Of a stretch of DNA of 64,000 bases, positions 1-13,116 are shown one piece after another. Position 1 is the first letter of the stretch; every line of letters starts with the position of its first letter. The position numbers and the translations under genes are program-made. The stretch covers positions 29,489,371 through 29,553,370 of the forward strand of contig OY747707.1 in NCBI GenBank assembly GCA_963556495.2. Reading direction: 5' to 3'. This DNA is from Valencia hispanica. Its lineage: Eukaryota; Chordata; Actinopteri; Cyprinodontiformes; Valenciidae. The notes beneath the pieces were generated by a model. The model did not search any database, was not told the origin of the DNA, and worked only from the letters and a program-made list of their open reading frames with translations.

Positions 1-239
1 AAAATGATATGAGAGGTATAATAAATAAGTGGGACAAACACCATTTATAAGTCATTAAAAGCTTCTTCAAATTAGTTTTTAAAATATACAGGTTGCCAAA
101 GCAGAAACTTTAAGGTATGGTAGTGTGAATTCTTTTTTTGGGCTTCATCAGCAATCAAGTAGCTAAAATGAGTTTCTTCCTTGTTATTTGCATATTTAAT
201 CAAAGTCTGTATCTTCCCTGAATGTTGCAGTCTGTGTTT

Positions 240-430
240 ATAAAAAGAGCAGCAGAAACTACTAGTGGAGAAAGAAAATCAACTCGCCATCTGTCCTCAT
301 TTTGTGGGAATTGGCTTGATAACCCCCAGGGGGTGCAGTGAAAGAGGCCTCTTTATTCCTCCTCCCTAATCAGGATGAAAGAGGAGCAGAAATTGAATTT
401 GGATTGATGTGCTATGTTTGAATGTTGCCA
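240..430. promoter_or_regulatory. Candidate conserved non-coding element
   Basis: This block stands out from the surrounding AT-rich sequence by balanced composition and the absence of simple repeats or transposon similarity. It contains a CCCCCAGGGGG palindrome-like core near 326-336 and purine-rich ETS-like words. This is inference from texture only; conservation cannot be seen from one sequence. Confidence 0.15.
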
Positions 431-2754
431 GCAGAGGGGGATCTTTACCTAGAAAACTTCAACTTGTTTTTACATAGTTGGTTAATGACTGTGCAGTGTT
501 GTGGATGCACATTTGTTAGTGTTGTGTAGCTCAAATTAGTTTTACTGCATGGTGTGCACCACAACTACAAAGCTTATCCGTTGATATGCAGTTTCAGCTT
601 CAGGATAACACACTGAAAGAAAATTGACACAAAATGTGTTTACATCTATGATTAATTGCAACACTAATCAAACAAGAACATACTCAAGGGCAAAGGGTAC
701 ATTTTGACAAGGTTGAAGGAAGTCAGTAAATAACTCATATTATTCACAGATCTGTGAAACTACAAAAGAGTAGTCAAATTTTAGCACTTTCAAGTCAGTG
801 CCTCCCCTGCAGCTACAATTTCACAGTTCGGGCTTTACAGAAAGCATGCTTTTGAAGTTGAGAAGATTTAATTTCTCATTTGGCATCATCTTTCTTTGGA
901 TTCAACTGCAACTCATCCTATTGTCAAACGTGTTATCTATCAGAAAAATATGTTTGTGTTTATGTTTCAGGTTGATGTTAGAGACAAAGCACACAGTGAA
1001 AACAGGATGTCTTTAGCAGAACAGCGATTTATAAAATAAGTCATTCTCAAACTTTTTATTGCAAGTATTACCTCAGGAAATCATAAGGTTTCCAAGCAGC
1101 ACCATATTGAAAGACGTTTTGTAAAACAAGATTCAGACTTTTTGAGGTTTGTGTCCTTGTCAAAAAACAACAGAATTTAACTGCCAAAATAAAATAAGCA
1201 AAGCAAAGCTAGACAAAGCTTTGACAAAAAATGTCAACTTAGATCCTAAATTAGAAAAAGCTGTACATAAATAAATTAGAATTGTCATACTTAACATCCA
1301 ACATTATACTTCAACCGTGAAAGCACTGGATTTTTGGTGGAAGGATGCAGCTTTTGCAATAATTCCAAGTTCAAAGTTGGCAATATAATACCTGAAAGGT
1401 TGCAAAAGCTAGTTTTTCAAATGGTAAAGTTTTTCACCTCAATATGGCAGGGAAGCTCTGAAAATACTTTTTGACAGTTGCAGTTAAATTTTTTTGCAAA
1501 TCTCATGTCTTTCACACCTGTAGTTCAGTGGAAACCCCACCTATTGGAGGTTCAGAATTAGCTAATTTGTCTATGTGTAGATTTTTTCTGTGAAATGTAA
1601 TTACATATTTTGCAGAAAATGTGTGTATTCACATAGTCTTTCAGAGAGCATATCTATAATAATGGAAAGAAAATGAGGTTGGAAAAATGAGCCTTGAAAT
1701 CAATGCTACCTAACACAATATTGGCTGGCATTTGCAAAGCAGCCAATCCAGGAGGACCATTTATTTTTCTTTGTGCTGATTGGCTGTACCCCAAAAAGTG
1801 GAGATACGGAAGACTGTAGATATTAGCTTCTGAGGTAGTACTAACACAGTATCTACTGTACATATTAATGCGTACTAATGTATTTTTGATGTTTAAACTA
1901 TTTAAATAGGCAGTTATAACCATTTTAACAGGGAATCTCAAGTATTTGGAGATTTAACTACACTTTACAAACTGCTTCCCTTAATATCCTGCTTCAGTAC
2001 TTGAATATGCAAATGGCTGAGAAAATACATTGTCATCGTCTTATTGTTAATTTATTATCAAATTTCGAGGAATGTAAAAGGCAGAGATCTCTGAAGTACT
2101 TAGGCGTGGCACATGGATGGTTTATGGTGAATATACGTAAAAAAGTCACATGCACCACACCCAGCACTCTGCACCTAAGGTTAAATAACTTGCACAAAAG
2201 CCCCTCCATATGCAGACTATGTTAAACTAAAATGAGATTTTTTAAAACACGATAAACACAAGTGCCCTGTCACCATGCTAATTAAGCTCTGCTATGTCTA
2301 TACTTGATTTGCTACTGCATTGTAATATGAATCGGAATTGAATCAAATCGTGAAGGGCTCGTGAAGTTTGTAGTTGTAACATGGCCAAAAGTGAAAAAAT
2401 TCCTAAAGGTTATAAGAATATTTACAAAACATTTTTTCATGTTTTTGTTTCTCTGAATCCCTTCCTTGCTACAAAGCCATGTCATATGCATACCTAAATA
2501 ATCTGAAATGATTATGATGGACCTTAAATTTATTAATGCAAACACAGAAGAGTAGTGCTGATGAAATTGTACAAAAATTAGACCAAAAATACAAACTGTA
2601 TTCTCAGTAATACAGCAAATAAAAGGGTCAACATTCTCATATTTGCTGCTGTTTTAAGGATAATAACTTTCTATAAACAACATAAAAAGGGGAGATATTA
2701 TTAAGATTATCAACAGTTTTTTTTCACCCAAACATGACCAGTAATTCACCGGTT

Positions 2755-2900
2755 AATACAGGACTCACTTGTCGAGTGAATGCTCTCTCAGTAATCCCCC
2801 TCTTATTTGCATTTCAATTCTTTTGCTTTTCTCTGGCCTCTAGCTAATCCATCGCAGCCTGAATGTCCTCTATAAGCCTGCATCAACAGTTCTTTAGTCA
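2755..2900. promoter_or_regulatory. Candidate enhancer with octamer site
   Basis: The block carries a perfect POU octamer ATTTGCAT (near 2806) followed by a CAATTC-type word and a TAATCC homeodomain-like word (near 2845). Such clusters are common in neural enhancers of vertebrates. There is no transposon similarity. The call rests on motif texture and needs cross-species alignment. Confidence 0.18.
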
Positions 2901-3782
2901 TCTCGACGTAAGGACTTCTACTTTCTGTCCGCTCTTTTTCGTTTAGTGTTTTGGATAAACAGACAAATCCCAGTGAGCATGTCTGTCTGCTTCACAAAAA
3001 TTGTAATATGAAATGAATAGATTGCCTAATGCTCCCAAAATTAGGGGATTGGGTGTGGATTTATGAGGTATTTTACGTTTTCCACATGTTGAGCTTGTTT
3101 TTTATTTATTTTTGTCTTAGTGCCATTTTCTTTTTGAAATATCCAGAGGCATTCAGTGGTGAGTGTGGATCCTTGCCTTTAAGATTCTAACCACACAGAC
3201 AGAGCTTCAGCAACTGCTCTGGGGGAAATGACTGATAGGGAGCCTTCACATTCATCTCTTGTTTTAGCTAGTATTGATAGACTTGAAGGAAACTTAACTT
3301 CAGGGTCTTCTACTTGGTTTATCTTTTGTCAGGGGATAAACCTCTTTGCCTCTGGAGCTCAGTGGATTTGTCCTAAACTGGATTATTACTGTATCATTTG
3401 TCCTAATAAAAACAAAGGAGAATGCTTTTTTATTGACTGCCGTTCACAGAGAGAGAGAGAGAAAAGAACCGTTACTCCAGGGACATTTTAGCCAATTACA
3501 GGTATTATCGGTAGAACACCTTGAGGTATTTCATGGTTTTTCATGTTAAAGCCATGAAGTTCATTGTGTTTTAGCAGGATTTTTTTGTGATACACCAACA
3601 GAAACCATTGCATAATTGTAAAGTTGTAGGAAAATAACACATTAAGTTTAAATTAAAAATCTAAGTGTGGTATTAATTGGTGTTCAGTCCCCTTTACTTT
3701 GACACCCATAATTTGAATCCACTGCATTCAGAAATAACCTAAATAGTAAATAGATCTCCCCTTTGAGAAAATTCTAATTCAA

Positions 3783-4342
3783 TTCAAATTCAAAAATACT
3801 TTATTGATCCCAGAGGGAAATTAAGTGTTGTTGTAGCTCATATAATTAATTATTTAAGGAGTTGTTGTAGATAGTGATGGCTGTGGGCAGGAAGGATTTC
3901 CTGTAGCAGTCTGTATTGCAGCGAAACTGAAGAAGCCTCCGGCTGAAGACACTGTTGTTGCATGACAGTATCATGAAGAGGATGCTCAGGGTTGTCCATA
4001 ATTGTTTTGATTTTATGAAGAATCATTCTTTGCATCATCATCTCCAGATGTTCCACAGTAGTGCCAAGAACAGAACCAGCCTTCTTTACCAGGTTGTTTA
4101 GGCTTTAAATCCCTGGCTCAGATACTGCTACCCCAACAGATGACGGCTGAAGAGATTACACTCTCCACAACAGACTTGTAGAATATTTGCAGCATCTTGC
4201 TGCAAACCTTGAAGGACCTAAGGTTCCTTAGGAAGTACAGTCTGCTCTGTTCCTTCTTGTAGAGGGTTTCACTGTTCAGTTTCCAGTCCAGTCTGTTGTC
4301 AAGGTGAACTCTGAGGTATTTATACTTATAAATGAAAACCAC
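3783..4342 (-). mobile_element. Rex1-type LINE, 5'-truncated 3' fragment
   Basis: The minus strand encodes the C-terminal end of a Rex1-family reverse transcriptase ORF, including KYLRVHLDNRLDWKLNSETL, then EQSRLYFLRNLRSF and VVESVISSAVICWGSS (4118-4342). The 3' untranslated part follows, ending at the TTTATTGATCCCAGAGGGAA motif (plus-strand view, about 3801). The same 3' end recurs at 16683, 26407 and, joined to a longer ORF, at 21917. It is a dead copy: only the tail of the protein remains and it abuts a Tc1 relic at about 4345. Confidence 0.85.
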
Positions 4343-4344
4343 AA

Positions 4345-5330
4345 ACCTACCAAAACATCCTATTCATCAAAAATGACAGGCTAAGCAGTGAGAGCATTAA
4401 TGAGAGAAGCAGGGAAGAGGCTCATGGCAACTCAAGAGTTGCATGAATCCACTCTTCAGATGGGAGATTCTGTTGAACCTTTAGCCTTGCATCTCACAAA
4501 TCTGGACTATTTTGTGAAACTGGCAAAAAGAAAGCCATAAGTACTTCTGTTCAGAGTTTAGAACAAGGCATGAAGGGAGACAGGAAACATGTCGAGGAAG
4601 GTGCTCTGATCAAAAGAGACCAAAATGTAACTTATTGACCAACATGCAAAAACACTATCAGGAAAGAAAAATAACACTCTACATAACCCTGAAAATACTA
4701 TCCTGATTATGAAACATGGTGACAGTGGCATGATGCTGTAGGGATGCTTTTCTGCAGTTGGAACAAAGAAGCCTGTCAGAGATTATGGGAAGAACGATGG
4801 AGCCAAATACAGAGCAATCTTGCAAGAAAGCCTGGTAGAGGCTACTTTGAACTTGACACTGAGGTGCAGCTTTGCCTTGCAGCAGGACAACAGCCCTAAG
4901 CATACAGCCAGAGCTACAAATTTAAGGTTAAATGTGTTAAAATGGTCCATTCAAAGTTGAGACCTAAATCTCATGGATGATCTGTGGTAAGAGCGGGAAA
5001 CTGTTGTACGTGGATTGGTGATGTGGCATGTGACTGAGCTGAGCTATTGTGCAATACAGAATGTGCAAATATTTCAACCTCTTGATTTGCAAAGCTAGTA
5101 GAGACACACCATGGAAGATTTTCACCACTAATTGCACTGAAAGTTCTAAAACTATCTTCTCATTTAATAAAAATGCACTCAACACCTTTAGTAAACACTT
5201 TTAGTAATTTCTTTGAAGTGCATATATAATTTTACTTCAACTGCTCAATCAAATACAAGGCTATAATATAAAATCCCTTTAAAGTGAAAGACTTCAAGGG
5301 CTATGAATACTTTTGCAGAAACTGCATCTT
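4345..5330 (+). pseudogene. Decayed Tc1/mariner transposon relic
   Basis: The plus strand retains recognisable pieces of a Tc1-type transposase gene: the stretch about AGGCTAAGCAGTGAGAGCAT (4379), the GTGCTCTGATCAAAAGAGAC block equivalent to the WSDET region, the GAAACATGGTGACAGTGGCA block equivalent to KHGGG (about 4709), and the CAGCAGGACAACAGCCCTAA block equivalent to the DND catalytic region (about 4880). It ends with a Tc1-like terminus around GGGCTATGAATACTTTTGCA (5299). Multiple indels and stops leave no usable frame. The start is approximate because the left end is lost against the Rex1 fragment. Confidence 0.8.
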
Positions 5331-6149
5331 GCTTCTCTTGTGTAATGACAGCAGTTTAACATCACCACTTGACCCATGAAGAGATCCATCATGACTTGAA
5401 GGAGCATCAAAGAAACCACAGTAACAGCTTTGCAATCTAGTTCAAAAGTTCAGCAGAAATAAGCATTTGCAAAGAGGGAGCTACAATAACCAAGAGCATA
5501 TGTTTTTGTAAATAGAATGTCCCCTCAATCACACAACAGGGACTATTTTTAGAAAGCTGCTAATAGACAAACATGCTGAGAACAACAGCACTGTATTTTC
5601 ATTCTAATTAGCATTATGTGTCTTCCTCTCTGTGTGAGAGATTTTCAAATTGACACTTGTGCAGGCGGGAATGTTGCATAACGACAATTCTGTCCCTGTA
5701 CACCCTTCACTTGGTCCCACAGATCATTACAGCTCAGAACAGGACTGATGGAACATGGAGAAACACAATGACACTGAACTGCACTATCACTGCACTGCAC
5801 TCTGCTGTGGCTCTCTGACAAGGGTCATGCCTTTGCTACAATGCCTAATCATGAACATTCTGTTGGGCAGATCAAAAGGAATTTCAAGGTCAGTTTGGGT
5901 TTGTTGCACAGAGAGTTCTGCACAATGCAAAGTCTTTTATGCCCCACTAAATCTCATAAATATTGGAGGATTGTCTCTGGTAATGCAATAGTGAGGGAAC
6001 AAATGGAATTTGCTTTGCTATAAAAGTTTCCATCCCACAGATACATGACTCAAATGAAAAGTGCAGGTTTAACCCATAATGTGTGAAGCTGTATAAGAGA
6101 AATTGGTGGGTGTCCGTTTGATGACCTTTGAGGTAGACACACAATTTTT
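5331..6149. other. Intergenic, no feature seen
   Basis: Ordinary AT-rich sequence. The short open frames here lack similarity to anything I recognise and overlap one another on both strands, as expected by chance. Confidence 0.5.
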
Positions 6150-6207
6150 ATATATATATAGATAGATAGAGAGATAGATAGAGAGAGAGAAAACATATAT
6201 ATACACA

Positions 6208-6242
<35 letters not shown>
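6150..6242. repeat. Compound microsatellite (TA)n-(GATA)n-(GAGA)n-(TC)n
   Basis: A short (TA) run, interrupted GATA/GAGA units and then an uninterrupted (CT) tract from about 6211 to 6241. The tract lies directly beside the degraded left end of the adjacent Tc1 copy. Confidence 0.9.
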
Positions 6243-6244
<2 letters not shown>

Positions 6245-6249
6245 TCATC

Positions 6250-7595
6250 AATCAACAAAATGCAGTAAATGTACAAAGGAGAAATCTAAATCAAATATTT
6301 GGTGTGACCACCCTTTGCCTTCAAAACAGTATCAATCAACTTACACACAGTTTTTGAAGGAACTCAGCTGGTAGGTTGTTCCAAACATCTAGGAGAACTA
6401 ACCACAAATCTTCTGTGGATGTAGGCTACCTCCCATCTTTGTCTCCTCATGTAATCCCAGACACACTCCATGATGTTGAGATCAGGGCTCTGTGGGGGCT
6501 ATACAATCACTTCCAGGACTTCTTGTTCTTCTTTGCGCTAAAGATAGTTATTAATGACTTTGGCAGTATGTTTGGGGTTGTTCTGCTGGAGAAAAAATTT
6601 GGGGCCAATCATTCGCCTCCTGATGGTATTGCATGATGGATAAGTATCTGCCTGTATTTCTCAGCATTGAGAACATCATTAATCCAGACCAAATCTCCAA
6701 CTCTATTTGTAGAAATGCAGCCCCAAACATTCAAGGAACCTCCGCCATGCTTCACTGTTGCCAGCAGAAGCAACATCATTGTTGTACCGCTCTCCACTCC
6801 TTCGATGAACAAACTGCCTTCTGCTACAGCCAAATATTTCACATTTTGACTCATCAATCCAGAGCACCTGCTGCCATTGTTCTGGACCCCAGTTCCCATG
6901 TTTTCATTCATACTTGAGTTGCTTGGGCTTGTTTCCATGCCAGAGGTGTGACGTTTTGGCTGCAACTGTTCCACTTCTGGCCAGACTTCTCTGACAGTAG
7001 ATGGGTGTACCTGGGTCCCTCTGGTTTCTGCCAGTTCTGAGCTGATGGCACTGCTGGACATTTTCCAATTTCAAAGGATAATAAGCTTGATGTGTCTTTC
7101 ATCTGCTGCACTAAGTTTCCTTAGCCGACGACTGAATCTACGATCCTCAACATTGCCCGTTTCTTTGTGGTGTTTCAAAAGAGCTTGAACAGCACATCTA
7201 GAACCCCAGTCTACTATGAAATCTTGTTCTGAGAGAGACCTTCCTGATGCAGTATATCTACCTTGTGTCTTGTTGCTGAGCTTAATCTTGCCATGACATG
7301 AAACTATCTTCCACAGCCTCACCTTGGTAGCAGAGTTTGGCTGTTCCTCACCCAGTTTTAAGCCTCCTACACAGCTGTTTCAGTTTCAGTTAATTACAGT
7401 GTTTCAACTTGTGACACTGATGAGCATTAGCACCTGCTTGGTTTAATTGGTTGATCACACCTGACTATAATCCTTCAAAATCCCTGACTTTGTGCAAGTT
7501 TACCTGTAAGAATTCATGCTGGTTTGAAGGCAAAAGGAAGTAACACCAAATATTGATTTGATATAGTTTTTTGTTTTGTTTTCTCACTTTGGACT
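6250..7595 (-). pseudogene. Tc1-like transposon, nearly full length but decayed
   Basis: The transposase gene reads on the minus strand. An N-terminal helix-turn-helix remnant is open at 7071-7322 (KIKLSNKTQGRY...SEQDFIVDWG...ALLKHHKETGNVEDRR). The middle and C-terminal domains follow in other frames at 6609-7061 (for example KHGGGSLNVWGCIS and DLVWINDVLNAEKY). Inverted repeats bound it: AAATATTTGGTGTGACCACC at 6293 and its partner about 7534-7556 (CACCAAATATTGATTTGAT), each beside a TTGCCTTCAAA-type word. At least one frameshift and missing catalytic segments make it inactive. The outermost termini seem lost to the microsatellite on the left. Confidence 0.85.
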
Positions 7596-7689
7596 TAGAG
7601 GGAGAGCAAACCCCAGGACTACAATTAGGTAGGAACACTGGGTGAGATACCACCAGATTGTATGTAACTCAATGTGAATCTGTCTATAT

Positions 7690-7805
7690 GATTTGATTTG
7701 TATTTTTATACATATTTGTAAATATAAACTGGATCTGATGTCTTGTCAAGTGATTTGAGATGACTTTTGTTGTGAATTTTCACCATATAAATAAACTGAA
7801 TAAAA
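7690..7805 (+). mobile_element. L2-type LINE 3' tail fragment
   Basis: The sense strand shows the characteristic fish L2 tail: GTGATTTGAGATGACTTTTG (7749), then TTGTGAATTTTCACCATATA and AATAAA-type ends. It is the reverse complement of the tail that terminates the large LINE at about 16930-17000, diverged by several substitutions. No coding part remains. Confidence 0.65.
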
Positions 7806-9100
7806 TTCATTGGTACACCACATCAGGGCTTAAGTCTCCAGCTTGTATTTACAGTAAAATAGAGCTCCAGTGCCCCAACAGCACAACTGATTTTTTTCCT
7901 CATTAAATGAAGAGGAGTGTTATCCTTTAATTGTGTGCCACAGATTACTGCACAGAGTTTAAATTAAACCTGTCCACATAAGATTAAGCTTGCACAAATC
8001 ATCCTCCTCTTAATGGGAATTTATATTTCAATGTGTAATTATACCCTCTAACCCTAGCAGACAAATTTGAAGAGATGTGTTAACAAATGTGTTGTGTTTA
8101 ATTATATCACATTGAACAGTGAGGGATCAGGTATTCAGATGTGAAAGAGGGGTAATTATAGAGAGCAGCAGAGATACACACACACAGACACATGTCTGAA
8201 AACACTACAATCCAGTGCTGCTGGTGCACGAGTTGCTTTCCAACTACATCCTATCACTGAGAAGCATGCAGGATGAGACAGATGATGAAAAAGAAATTTA
8301 AAACCCTTCCAGTGTTCCAGTGCCTATTTATGAAAAAGTAATGGATGTTACAGTGCATTCACATTGCCTTGACATTGCAAAACATTGTGCTCTGCAGCAC
8401 AGTTTTTGTTTACCAATGACAAGAATAGTGACTGAATATTTGTTAAATATATTCACAGAAAATGCATCATTTTTAATCAAAGCCATCTTTTGACAATATT
8501 TAAATTTGATTTACACAAAATCCGTGTCCATAAACCATGAAAAAGGATCTGTAAAATCGGTGGTTTCTTAATAAAATGGCCAAAGTGTCCAATAACTCTG
8601 AGAATGTTTGAAGATGGTAAGACAACTGTCAGATGCAAAAAGTGCCGATGCTTTAGACTCTTGAGAGATTTAAAAATAGGAGCTTTTTTAAGTTGCCAAG
8701 AAATGTCATGCTCCTAGAAAATCACCATTTCAAGACACAATTTTCACTCTGTCCAATGTTGCTCAGATATGTTTTCTAAGAGACTAAAGAAGAAATTTTA
8801 TTGTTTGGTTCTCTCTTTGTGCAGTATGTGGGTGCTCCAAGAAAAGCTTAGGACTCTTGCTGGTAAAGCCACATATTTAATGGATCAATGTGCATGAAAA
8901 TCCAAAGTGGATGACCTCATTCGGAAGGATTGATGCATTATGGGACCTTCTGATCAGATGAGGTTCTGAATAATTTCAGCCTTTGTGGCTTAATGCTTAT
9001 CAGCGTATCCCGCAGCTGATTAGGCTGCGTTCCTGCCTTAATCCGCACTACTTAATTATACGGGAGATGTTGTCTTACAGAGGCTTTCTTTTTCCTTATT
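7806..9100. other. Intergenic, no gene seen
   Basis: AT-rich unique-looking sequence. The block around 8990-9075 has more balanced composition and could be constrained, but nothing identifies it. Confidence 0.5.
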
Positions 9101-9101
9101 C

Positions 9102-9103
9102 TG

Positions 9104-9135
<32 letters not shown>

Positions 9136-9234
9136 TCTCTCACACACACACACGCGCGCACACACACACACATATATATATATATCGTAGATCGTAGACT
9201 AAGTCGTGTGTGTGTGTGTGTGTGTGTGTGTGCA
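9102..9234. repeat. Compound microsatellite (CT)n-(CA)n-(TA)n-spacer-(GT)n
   Basis: CT-rich run, then (CA) with an internal CGCGCG, (TA), a short unique spacer containing a doubled ATCGTAG word, and a (GT) run at 9206-9232. The (CA) and (GT) arms are complementary, so a hairpin is possible. Confidence 0.92.
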
Positions 9235-12114
9235 AACATCTGATAAATCAGGCCCTTGATCAGCTATACAAAAAAAAAATAATAATTGGGGGGGAAACAT
9301 TTAAATGTTTAAATAGAAAGACCTTCATGCAAGAATGCGAGGATTTGTACTTGTCATTTCTGTACCAGGAATGCATTGAAAACTTTGCAACATTTTGAAG
9401 GGAGCTGCAATGTATCCAGGACTAATTTGCAGACATTGTCCCTCGTTTTGTCCCTCGTTAGGATTTCAGTTTCAGTCCAAACAAAAGAGCTGTCTGTGAA
9501 AAAACACAGACTGCAACACAGAAGAACAGAAATGACTGAAAAAAGACAAAGGATAACCAAACAAATATAGCAAAAAAAATGGGCAAAAACACATTGGTGC
9601 TTTGTAATGCAGTGTATCACTGTATGCTGCTGTATAAACAAATATATCACAGTGTTCACAGATTTGTTTTTGTTTAAAGCATGCTGTTTTCCATGAGAAC
9701 TGAAAACTTCAAAGTTTGTAACTGGGACAATTATTCTGCACCCAAAAAGATGAAAAAGATCCCAAAAGCAGCTCCCTCTTCTCTAGTTTCACTGTATAAT
9801 TGGCAAGCAGACTCACATTATGCCTGCTTATTCGTTGCATTTAGGCCAGTCTTGTAAAACAGCAAATCTACTGTTTCCAGCAGCTCAAAAATAACCCCAG
9901 CAGGCATGATCTTCTTTTTAAAATCAAAGAAAACTTACTTTTGAACACATTTGGTATTCAAGATCTGTTCTCTAACAGGTGAACATGACTCAAATCAAAA
10001 GCGGCTTTGATCCACAAAGGTTTCTGTAATATTTTTTAATTCAATCATGTCTATGAATGATTCGTTACTGCAAAAGTTATTCTCCTGCTTCTTCTTCATT
10101 TCTGACAACTACAAAAATATTCCACCAAATTATATTAAAACAACAACCATCCTTTACTGTGAAATGATATAGTTACCAACGTAGTATACTGTTGTGCTTT
10201 CAATATTAACACTTTATTTTTAATGGTGAAATTCTGGAAGCCACAGCTGCCAGTAATTCACCATAAGTTTTTTTTTTTTTTTTTTTGCTTTACAGGGTAT
10301 AAGGGTGTGACAGAAGCCTACGCATATTTACACCAAAAATATCTGGTACAACCCTATCAGTTCGATATGCATGTATACAGAACAAATACCGTGTTGTTTT
10401 ATACGTGAACACACGCATAATGTTTATATGCTAAACTAAATGTTCTGTGCCAAAATTTTTAAAGGTGACACCAAAACAAAACAGAGAAGACTTTTAGCAA
10501 TCACTAAACACTGCTGTTTGGGAACATTAAGGTTTGTCATACAGCTCCAGTGGAGAAAAAAGTGTGGGCCCGACCAAAACGTTTTGTTAGGGTGCACATT
10601 TTGTTTAACAGCAGTAAGGTATGTAGCTCACTCTGCACTTACCTGAATTACTCAGCTGAAAAAATGTCAAGCCAAATGCAAACACCACAGATACTGGAGA
10701 AAAGCAGCTTACGCCCAAATACCTGTAGGATCACATAAAATGCCAGTCGGAAGAGTCTCCATTGATGAGAGGTGATCTTCCCAATAGTTGCCCATGTTGT
10801 ATTTAGGTACAACTGGTAAACTAGGTTGTTGAAATATCAAAACAACTCCAAAGTGATTTAAACATTTTTAATTCTCAAATATAGGTACAGTCTTCTTTAA
10901 AACATTTTAATTCTCAACACTGATTGTTTTCAAGTGGTTATATTATTGTAAAATCTATCTATCCAGGCACTGGCTTTCCCTGCTTACACTACTTTATTCT
11001 GTAAAAAAAAATCTCTAGTTAATTTTAAATCTTCCACCATTTAAAAGTAAAAAAACACACATAATAAAATCAAATTCATTTATTAATTTAAAAAATATAA
11101 TTTTGCTGACAATAGAAACCCAGTGTACCAAAGAGAACCTTGGCTTTAAAACCTGAATATGTACCAAACCATGATTTTTGTGTACCTCTAATAATGTAGA
11201 TATCACAACAATTTTTCTGAGGACACTACCAGTCACACCACTAAAACTCCCTATGTCCATTTGGAGCTGATAAACAGTCATTATTGGTCCCTACAGATAC
11301 CTCTTTGCTCTTGCTGTTGACCCCTTGCTTGAGCCATCGTAACCACTGTTGTTGCTGTTGCATTCTGTGTTGTGTCTTTATCCCTCAGCTTTGGGTTGTT
11401 ACTTTCCCAAAATCCAAGATTGAAATTGATTCATAAATCTGGTGTAAAAAGTGTTACTAACACAGACACTTTTTTTGTTTTTTGTGAATGGAAATCCATC
11501 CCCTCTCCCTGCTGTTACTACCATGGAACTCACTCTTTTGAAGCAAAAGAGCTTGCTAAATCATTTTAGTGTGTCAAAGTAGTCAGTTCTGTGGTTACAG
11601 TAACAGATTTCCAGATGATGTTCTTAAAGACAACTCATCTTCATCCATATATAGTAGTATGTTCCTGCGTTAGTTGGGGTGACTCAAAAGGCTCTTTTTC
11701 TTTCTTAAAATAACTTTTGCACAATGAAAAGCAATGAAATTTATGTATGTAATATTTGTAGGTCTTCTCACTCTAAAATCTAATTTACTTTGTTAATTAT
11801 TCCACAGCACTAAATATAGGATGTTCCTTGGCCACAACTGATTTACATCAAAAGGTTGACAATGAAGAAGTAGTCTGGCTCATAATTCAGAAATAAAGTG
11901 ATATTATTCGAACAAATTCAAGCATTCAAAGATGCAACTTTTCATTATCTCATTGAATTTAACTAATGCTGTTGGTTAAATTAAAGATGGAGGGTTTAAT
12001 TTACAGACTTGCTCACCTTAAAGCTGGCTGCAGTCCAGAGAATATATTTATGTATCAAAGTTTTATAAATCTTTAAAATGATAGTGGGGTTGAACACCAT
12101 GATAAAACGCTGGT
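9235..12114. other. Intergenic, no gene seen
   Basis: AT-rich sequence with short chance frames only. A 16-T run lies near 10268-10286 ahead of a CTTTACAG word; this resembles a splice acceptor, but no coding sequence follows. Confidence 0.5.
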
Positions 12115-12560
12115 GCTCCACATTTGTTATTCTTCCTAAGTCCCACCTTCCTCCCATTGACCACAATGCATTTCACACTGACCGGCAATTTTTTTTTGCC
12201 AATAGAATCTAGTTTCCGCCTTAATGGCTGTCAATCGACTTTCATGCGCATTGTGAGGATGGGGCCGGCGCACACAGGCCGCTCTTGTTTACAGTCACCA
12301 TATTGGAAGAGTGTCAGCCATGGAGAAGTCGGTCTCCTCTAAAATGTCCAAAACAAAATACAATCGGGTGATGCTCGATAGCTCTTGCTGCTTTCCCCTT
12401 AGACTCGCTGTGACTACACAGGTGATGCACATGCACAATTGTTGAGGTTGGGCTAGAGGGAGGGGGGGAAGGGTTGTTTTGGGAGGGGCCTTGGTAGTGG
12501 GATTCAAAAAATCTCTCTTTCCCTCAAACACTCCGGACAGCAGCTTTAAGACATGCATTT
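12115..12560. other. GC-richer block of unknown nature
   Basis: This block is clearly less AT-rich than its flanks, with several CpGs (GGGGCCGGCGCACAC around 12260) and a G-rich run (GGGAGGGGGGGAAGGG near 12459). An 87-codon minus-strand frame at 12295-12558 has low-complexity proline-rich sequence and no recognisable domain. It could be an unrecognised transposon fragment or a CpG-containing regulatory element. Confidence 0.3.
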
Positions 12561-13116
12561 ACCCTCTTTACACACACCTCCTGTTGTTGCCATTTAAATC
12601 CTACAGCTTTCAAAATGCAGTTTTCTCCCAAGATGTCATATAATTTATTCCGCACAGTGTAGCTATAACATTCCTGCTGATCGCAAGCCTGCAAAGTTCT
12701 AGTGACTCAATGTTGTATTCTTTGGAGATAAGCAAAACACAATTTTGTTGGGTAAGTGAAAGAAGAAAACCCTGGTTTTATTTGAAGCTCATCTCTAAAG
12801 TATGAACCAGGTTTTCTCATTTCCATTTCCAAAAAATACAAGTTTCTATCTTCTTGTTCCCTCTAATATTTTTGCAAAGTATTACCTTTTTTCCCTTTCC
12901 AGACTCTGAATATCATCACTATTTCATTGGTGTCTTGTTCTTAATAACCCAGCAGACTGGATCTTGTACAAAACCTGCTGCTGCCATCTGTGACTTTCAC
13001 AACAGGTGCTGTATGAGCAAAGAATTACCTAGATTTTTGTACCCCTTTCCTATTTATAATACACCACCACCAAGAAGTGATATATCTAAAACAAAAAGCC
13101 TTTACCCAGTTAACTG
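12561..13116. other. Intergenic, nothing recognised
   Basis: AT-rich sequence. The 95-codon plus-strand frame at 12854-13141 has no resemblance to a known protein. Confidence 0.45.

Larger units (their letters stand above)
1..3780. other. Intergenic stretch without a recognised gene
   Basis: AT-rich single-copy-looking DNA. No open frame longer than about 95 codons is present, and none of the short ones resembles a known protein. I see no tRNA or rRNA. Two sub-stretches (about 240-430 and 2755-2900) are less AT-rich and look more constrained; they are listed separately as candidate regulatory DNA. Confidence 0.6.

Noticed and set aside
10268..10310. Polypyrimidine tract plus CTTTACAG as a splice acceptor of an unseen gene
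   Set aside because: No coding similarity follows, and T-runs of this kind are common in AT-rich DNA.
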